Made by a program: the position numbers and the translations under genes. A DNA stretch of 64,000 nt, taken from positions 476,621,508 to 476,685,507 of the forward strand of contig NC_081405.1 of assembly GCF_030272615.1 (NCBI RefSeq). Direction: 5' to 3'. This document shows, one piece after another, positions 60,001-64,000 of the stretch. Position 1 is the first letter of the stretch. Every line of letters begins with the position of its first letter. Below the pieces are notes generated by a model. The model was given only the letters and a program-made list of their open reading frames with translations, searched no databases and had not been told where the DNA came from. The stretch comes from Cryptomeria japonica (lineage: Eukaryota; Streptophyta; Pinopsida; Cupressales; Cupressaceae).

Positions 60001-60309
60001 GAACCTTCAAAGAAAGAGGAGGCAAACATTTCAACATTTTACAAGAATTGGTCTATGTGTTTATCATTTCCAAATACTTGCCATATATTTGAATTGTTTG
60101 GTACATTAGGATGATATAAAACTTCAATCCTGTAAACGTCTATACCAAAGTCAGGATGTGGGAGCAACAGAGATGCTGACACTGCTAAAGAATCTACCTA
60201 GGAATTTTGGTCTCTAGGAATTGCTTCAATTGAGAAAGCATCAAAATATTCAAACTCATCCTAGAGTCGGTTCCTATAATGTCCAAGCCTTTCATTCTTT
60301 ACAGAGAAG
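57071..60309 (-). pseudogene. pol: gypsy pol copy B: end of RNase H, RT, degenerate RNase H, integrase
   Basis: Same order as copy A. RT begins near 59690 (HHIPLKLGVSPFRQK, KKNGEIRISVDF), then ASLKENYPLPAMDHILQ and DGFFGYNQIN. The active site is YLDDSTVLSK, so Leu after DD is changed to Ser while DD remains. The RH-like segment at 58710-58441 lacks the first Asp. Integrase: YLSYSIDYYLQGNGQAESSN (57697 onward) and GDQVLLWDKRCELK (57262 onward). A private stop lies in KV-stop-EFDLD near 58442, where copy A has Gln. The stop after NAPNLSSK and both frameshifts are shared with copy A. Confidence 0.88.
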
Positions 60310-61139
60310 AGATCTTGTACCTGTTTAACAATCAATTATGCATCACCGTTGGCACACAAAAAATTGATTCCCCTTCTCCTAGCTTTCTCTATTCCTAACA
60401 ACAATGCCTCATATTCTGCAATGTTATCAGTGTTCTTAAATTCTAGTTTGAAAGAAAAAGGAATATTTTCACCTTGTGAGGAAATGAGCACCACTCCATC
60501 ACCAGATCTAGCCGATGCACAACTACCATCAAATTCCATCTCCCATAAGCCTGCAATAGGGTTCACTACATCTTCTGGTGCACCTTTCTTATCATCAGAG
60601 TAAAGCAAGTAATTGCCAAAATCACATTCATGATACAATATTTGCGATTTTGGGTCATTAGAGGCAAAACTGGTGTACTTGGACTTTGGTTCAAGTAGAA
60701 GAGCAAATTTTTGTTTACCAATAGGAATTATCGCCTCAGACCAATCAATTTTAATTTCTCCTCCCAAATTCTTACAAAAGGTCCTTCTTAACAACATTCC
60801 ATAACTTGTAGGAATATCAACAACTAGAATAGTCAACTTCACTCTCTTGTCAGGATGTATCGCCAGAGTAACCCGTGCATCCTTGATTTGACCTAATAAA
60901 GGAATTTTCTTTAAATTCATTGAATAGCATTTACCAAATGTTTTAGTGAGTGAAAGGCCTAGTGCTTTTGCACTTGTAGACGACATAATATTATCAAAGG
61001 CCCTGGAATCAATAATGCAATTATTAAGTTTAAAACCATTCATAAATAAGGACACATAGAATGGCTCGAGCTTTTGGTCAGGTACTAATGGTGATTCAAT
61101 TGGTTCATTATCTAGTGTCTTTAGAATAATACTAGACAA
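60310..61139 (-). pseudogene. gypsy protease followed directly by an RNase H domain
   Basis: The protease core, 61139-60700, has NNCIIDSRAFDNIM: the catalytic Asp is kept but the DSG glycine is Arg, so activity is doubtful. The typical YGMLLRRTFCKNLGG follows. About 60540-60336 reads as a type I RNase H: MEFDGSCASARSGDGVVLIS (first Asp), NTDNIAEYEALLLG (Glu) and CANGDA (Asp, normally GDS); the domain continues across 60309 into copy B. The RT lies downstream of it. A second, degenerate RNase H follows RT. The frame is the same as that of gag, without a frameshift. Confidence 0.85.
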
Positions 61140-61211
61140 CTATGTAGACTTGGTATCCTTTTCATCCTGTGAAGACTCAAGGTTAGTCAGTGGTGAGTTG
61201 GTGTATTGCAA

Positions 61212-61394
61212 CTAAGTGGTTTCCCCTTGAACATATTTAATCAATTTCTCTAATTCTTTAGGATTCATCCTAAGATATTCAATAGGAGAAATCTGAATTT
61301 TTGATGCCTTACAATATTCAACAATATCAAAAGAAGAATCAGGGTCAACAAACCTCAACATCTGAACCTCTTGAACTCTTGAACCATTCTCCAA
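61212..61394 (-). pseudogene. gypsy gag-protease linker segment
   Basis: A short open part in the gag/pol frame with RFVDPDSSFDIVEYC and YLRMNPKELEKLIKYVQ. Stops on both sides separate it from gag and protease. No catalytic motif; probably the linker of the original polyprotein. Confidence 0.55.
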
Positions 61395-61463
61395 GTTCTA
61401 GTTCAAAGGTTCCTTATCTTTAGCTACAATTTTAGCAAAGGTTGTGGTACCTATACTTTTTTA

Positions 61464-62708
61464 TTAACATTGACCTCTAGTGAGGATGGCACAAGAAGGA
61501 TCTCTGAGGGTTACCAATATATCACCTCCTCTGTGTGAATCTAATTCATACTCCAGGAAGTGTATTCGAGAGTCGCCAAGTTGCCCATGGACTTCTTCTT
61601 CTGGACCAAGTTCACTTATGGTCTCTCTTGTATTTATCATTTGTGCATGCCACACCATCTTTGGACAAGAATTACCATCATGATCATCAGTGAGATGAAA
61701 GACACACATATTCCCCTTATGTGGTGAAGCTTCGATAGCTAATCTTTGTTGAGTTGGAGGCAATTGTAAGGCTTTATTCCCAATTCCCATGTCTGATTTG
61801 TAATCCTCCTTGGTATGTCTTGATAAGGCTATGATTAAGATGTACTAGACTCGAGTAACTATGTTTTGAGTGATATTACATCATTCATGTCTTTGAATTA
61901 CATGGTTTGAAGAGGTAGAGGGTTGCACATTGGTCACTTGTACTTCTCTCTTCCATTTTACCGCAGTGATCAAGTCATCTTCTAACTCAACAGAAAGTGT
62001 TTTAACATCACTCAGAGTTGCAACTCTTTGTCTGTGAATCAAGAAACTTATCTCTGAGGGCATAGAATTTATAAAAAAACATTTCAGGTTATCATTTGAA
62101 GGCTTCTGATTTACAGTAATTTTATGAAAAATTTTATCAAATTTAGCAATGAAATCTCTCATAGATTCAGGGATTTCTTTTTTTAATTGAGCTAACTGAG
62201 CTAAAAGGGATTTCTCGTCCTCTGCTACCTTGAACCTAGCTTCAAATATAGTTTTCAAATCTTGCCAGTTTATTATTACACTATTTGGCAAATGATAAAA
62301 CCAATCTGCAGTGGTTCCAGTTAATGTTTTTACAAACAACCTTACTGCAACATCTTCTTGTTGGACAACTATCATACCACATGCAACATTAAATGCATTC
62401 AAATGTTCATCAATTGTGACCTTCCCATCACCATTGAATCTAGGCAAATGATCCCTCGCTCCTTTAGGTGAAGCATTTAGATTCAGACCAAGGTTCAATG
62501 GACCTACTGCGGCCCCCCAAGGGTTATTGCCTACCATCAGAAGAATGATATTAAGAGGTGTTGGATTGATTACAATGGGTAAGGAAACACTATGCAGGAT
62601 TAAGGCTTGACAAATGGAAGACACAAGAAAAGAAGGGGATGAAGAAGGAGGCCTACTCCTTACCTGTCTCTTATGTGAAAAGGATGGCTGAAAATTTAGG
62701 TTTTGCAA
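61464..62708 (-). pseudogene. gag: gypsy gag (retrotransposon gag domain plus CHHC knuckle)
   Basis: 62708-61881 contains the Ty3-type Gag core: LPRFNGDGKVTIDEHLNAF, DVAVRLFVKTLTGTTADWFY, NWQDLKTIFEARFK, ESMRDFIAKFDKIFHK and FLIHRQRVATLSDV. After a stop the same frame (61790-61464) has one knuckle, CVFHLTDDHDGNSC, with CX2HX4HX4C spacing. No ATG is evident at the start; the frame is open upstream to about 62770 without one, so the true initiation codon is lost or lies elsewhere. It begins about 170 bp after the PBS. The reading frame is continuous with protease and RT. Confidence 0.85.
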
Positions 62709-62874
62709 TTCTTGAAAAATAGAGTCAACTATTCCTTCATGCCTCTGAGACCTAGTGTATATTCTTGGCTTTAGCCTATTTACAATGTAAAACCTTTAAC
62801 AGAACTAGATAGACTCTTAAAAGTTTACAAGACAATTCTTTGTGTCTTTTAACTAGACAACTAATCTTATTATT

Positions 62875-62900
62875 TGACTCCCCAGCAGAGTCACCAAAAA
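62875..62900 (-). other. Primer binding site of the gypsy element
   Basis: The minus strand reads TTTTTGGTGACTCTGCTGGG and continues GAGTCA, starting two bases inside the LTR end (62903). It resembles the TGGCGACTCTGCTGGGG type PBS of Tat-like plant gypsy elements. Confidence 0.75.
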
Positions 62901-62902
62901 TA

Positions 62903-64000
62903 TGTTGGTTAACAGATTTTCCTTTTCTTTGATTTTTATATATTTTTTTAAAATGATGATTCATGCATACCCTTCACGAAAAACAAAATAAACCAACAGT
63001 TGGGTGAACCAAGTTTGGGTTTACCCTCTACATAAGAATGCACCTCCTCATAAGATGTTCATTAACTTTTTATCCAGATAGCTCAGAAACAAACACCCTT
63101 TTCACCAGAAAGCAAGAAAGGTTTTCACATTCATTTGTCAACACAAAAGAATGCTACAAGATGATTATCAATAAATGTAAAGATCACTGGCTTTACTCCT
63201 GCACATATCCATTCAATATAAAAAAACTTATTCCATCCAAAATGCTCAATGTAGCATAAATGTTGATCGATTCTTGCTCATGCCTCATAGGACAAGGGGG
63301 ATTAGAGTCATCTAAACAACATTGCAACACCTTTTTAACAAAAATAAAATCAATGAATTAACAAATTAAGAAATCACTGGTAATGAAATAAAGTATTCTG
63401 CACATAATCATATATCCCAACAAAGATTTTTAATGTCTTTCAAACACACAAATTTGAAGATTCTATCAAAATATCATTCCATTCATGTACCAGAAATGTC
63501 TACACTGACAATCCAAAGAAAATTAAGTCTATTCCTCTAGATCAAAGTTTTTTGGACCTTAAACAAAGTTTTCTTAATTAAATTTATAGCCCCCAGGCCA
63601 ATAGTTTGTTTGAAAATAACCCTAAACTTTTAAACTCTACCCTAGAGTTAAAAGTAATTGTTTGTTTTGAACTCTATAAAACTTAAATGAACAAAGGTCA
63701 TAAATAGGATGACAACTCATCCATAAGCTAATTAGGATTCCATTGTGGAAGAAGTGGTCACTGATTTGTCCTACTTTGTCATGGCACCATGCACATTTTG
63801 CCACTCTAGATGCACTGCTGAGAAATTCAGGATAACTTGATAGTGCGGGAGTCCAATGTGTAGGATGTGCTACTTCCAAACTTCCTTGTACATTTTCACC
63901 TTCATAAATTTTGCTTTATGTGCTTCCAAGTGATCAAAGCAAACTATCAGCATCGATTCTATCCTTACCACTTTAGAAAAGTCATCTATGGTTAGAAACT
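62903..64000 (-). repeat. 5' LTR of the gypsy element, cut by the window end
   Basis: TGTTGGTTAACAG at 62903 abuts the PBS. It matches 47594-48702 with roughly 10% difference and runs off the window, so the LTR is at least 1.1 kb long and its outer end and target duplication are not visible. Confidence 0.82.

Larger units (their letters stand above)
55679..60309 (-). repeat. Tandem duplication, copy B (4631 bp)
   Basis: A direct partner of 51051-55678, about 3-4% different in the lines compared by eye. It is followed at 60310 by unique gypsy sequence (start of the RNase H domain), so copy B is contiguous with the original 5' half of the element and copy A with the original 3' half. Confidence 0.93.
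47594..64000 (-). mobile_element. Ty3/gypsy retrotransposon, minus strand, degenerate, with internal tandem duplication; right end outside window
   Basis: Read right to left: 5' LTR (62903 to beyond 64000), PBS (62875-62900), gag (62708-61464), linker, protease and RNase H-like domain (61139-60310), pol copy B (60309-57071), accessory ORF start (56241-55679), pol copy A (55678-52437), full-length accessory ORF (51613 to about 48989) and 3' LTR from 47594. RT before integrase and the CHHC Gag knuckle place it in Ty3/gypsy. The gag-to-RT portion keeps one frame, broken by stops. Two frameshifts and at least one stop are common to both pol copies. The LTRs differ by about 10% by eye, so the insertion is old. 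Confidence 0.88.

Noticed and set aside
51051-60309. Two independent gypsy elements side by side
   Set aside because: No LTR, PBS or gag lies between the pol copies, and the junction at 55678/55679 joins RNase H to the accessory ORF directly; a tandem duplication explains all of it.
1-64000. CRISPR array, prokaryotic defence island or phage
   Set aside because: Repeats are LTRs or simple tandem arrays; coding content is plant LTR-retrotransposon gag/pol; no operon structure or ribosome binding sites.
1-64000. tRNA or rRNA genes
   Set aside because: Only tRNA-complementary primer binding sites were seen; no cloverleaf or rRNA core sequence recognised by eye.

Overview
This window reads as repeat-dense nuclear DNA of a seed plant with a large genome. 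A conifer or other gymnosperm fits best (an inference from the very long LTRs, the deep nesting and the absence of any host gene in 64 kb); the species cannot be fixed from sequence alone. I found no intact host gene, tRNA, rRNA, CRISPR array or bacterial-type operon. Almost every recognisable coding stretch is a broken gag, pol or accessory reading frame of an LTR retrotransposon.

Region 1 (1-13,130): old debris. It holds the end of a large LTR (1-308), a cut copia-type LTR (309-942), a Ty3-type gag relic with two CHHC knuckles (943-2156), a minus-strand solo LTR with a 5-bp target duplication (3077-4380), a 4 x 26 bp tandem array (5015-5118), and a strongly decayed non-autonomous element. 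That element has a coiled-coil gag with four degenerate knuckles, a long accessory ORF broken by another LTR, a polypurine tract and a 3' LTR (5256-12961).

Region 2 (13,131-44,140): one Ty1/copia element, about 6.4 kb without its inserts, opened by two later insertions. Insert A (14596-26065, TSD GATAT) is a pol-less element with 1.1-kb LTRs that encodes only a coiled-coil/four-knuckle Gag and a roughly 1000-codon accessory ORF; a 4.14-kb LTR-like unit (18798-22939) sits inside that ORF. Insert B (26456-39623, minus strand, TSD AGGGT/AGGAT) is a LARD-like element with 4.66- and 4.80-kb LTRs around 3.7 kb of apparently non-coding sequence. The host element's 5' LTR carries a 483-bp internal inversion that reverses its promoter; its gag lies left of insert B and its pol right of it.

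Region 3 (44,141-47,593): degenerate Ty3-like leader and gag remnants with 557-bp and about 155-bp direct repeats.

Region 4 (47,594-64,000, minus strand): a Ty3/gypsy element, cut by the window end, read right to left as LTR, PBS, gag, protease, RNase H, RT, degenerate RNase H, integrase, accessory ORF, LTR. A 4.63-kb segment running from the RNase H end through RT and integrase into the accessory ORF start is present twice in tandem. Lesions shared by both copies show that the element was already dead when the duplication arose.

The common thread is a pair of large, uncharacterised retrotransposon-encoded accessory ORFs. One type occurs in the two pol-less copia-type elements, the other in the gypsy element; they may be remote relatives of plant-mobile-domain-like proteins.
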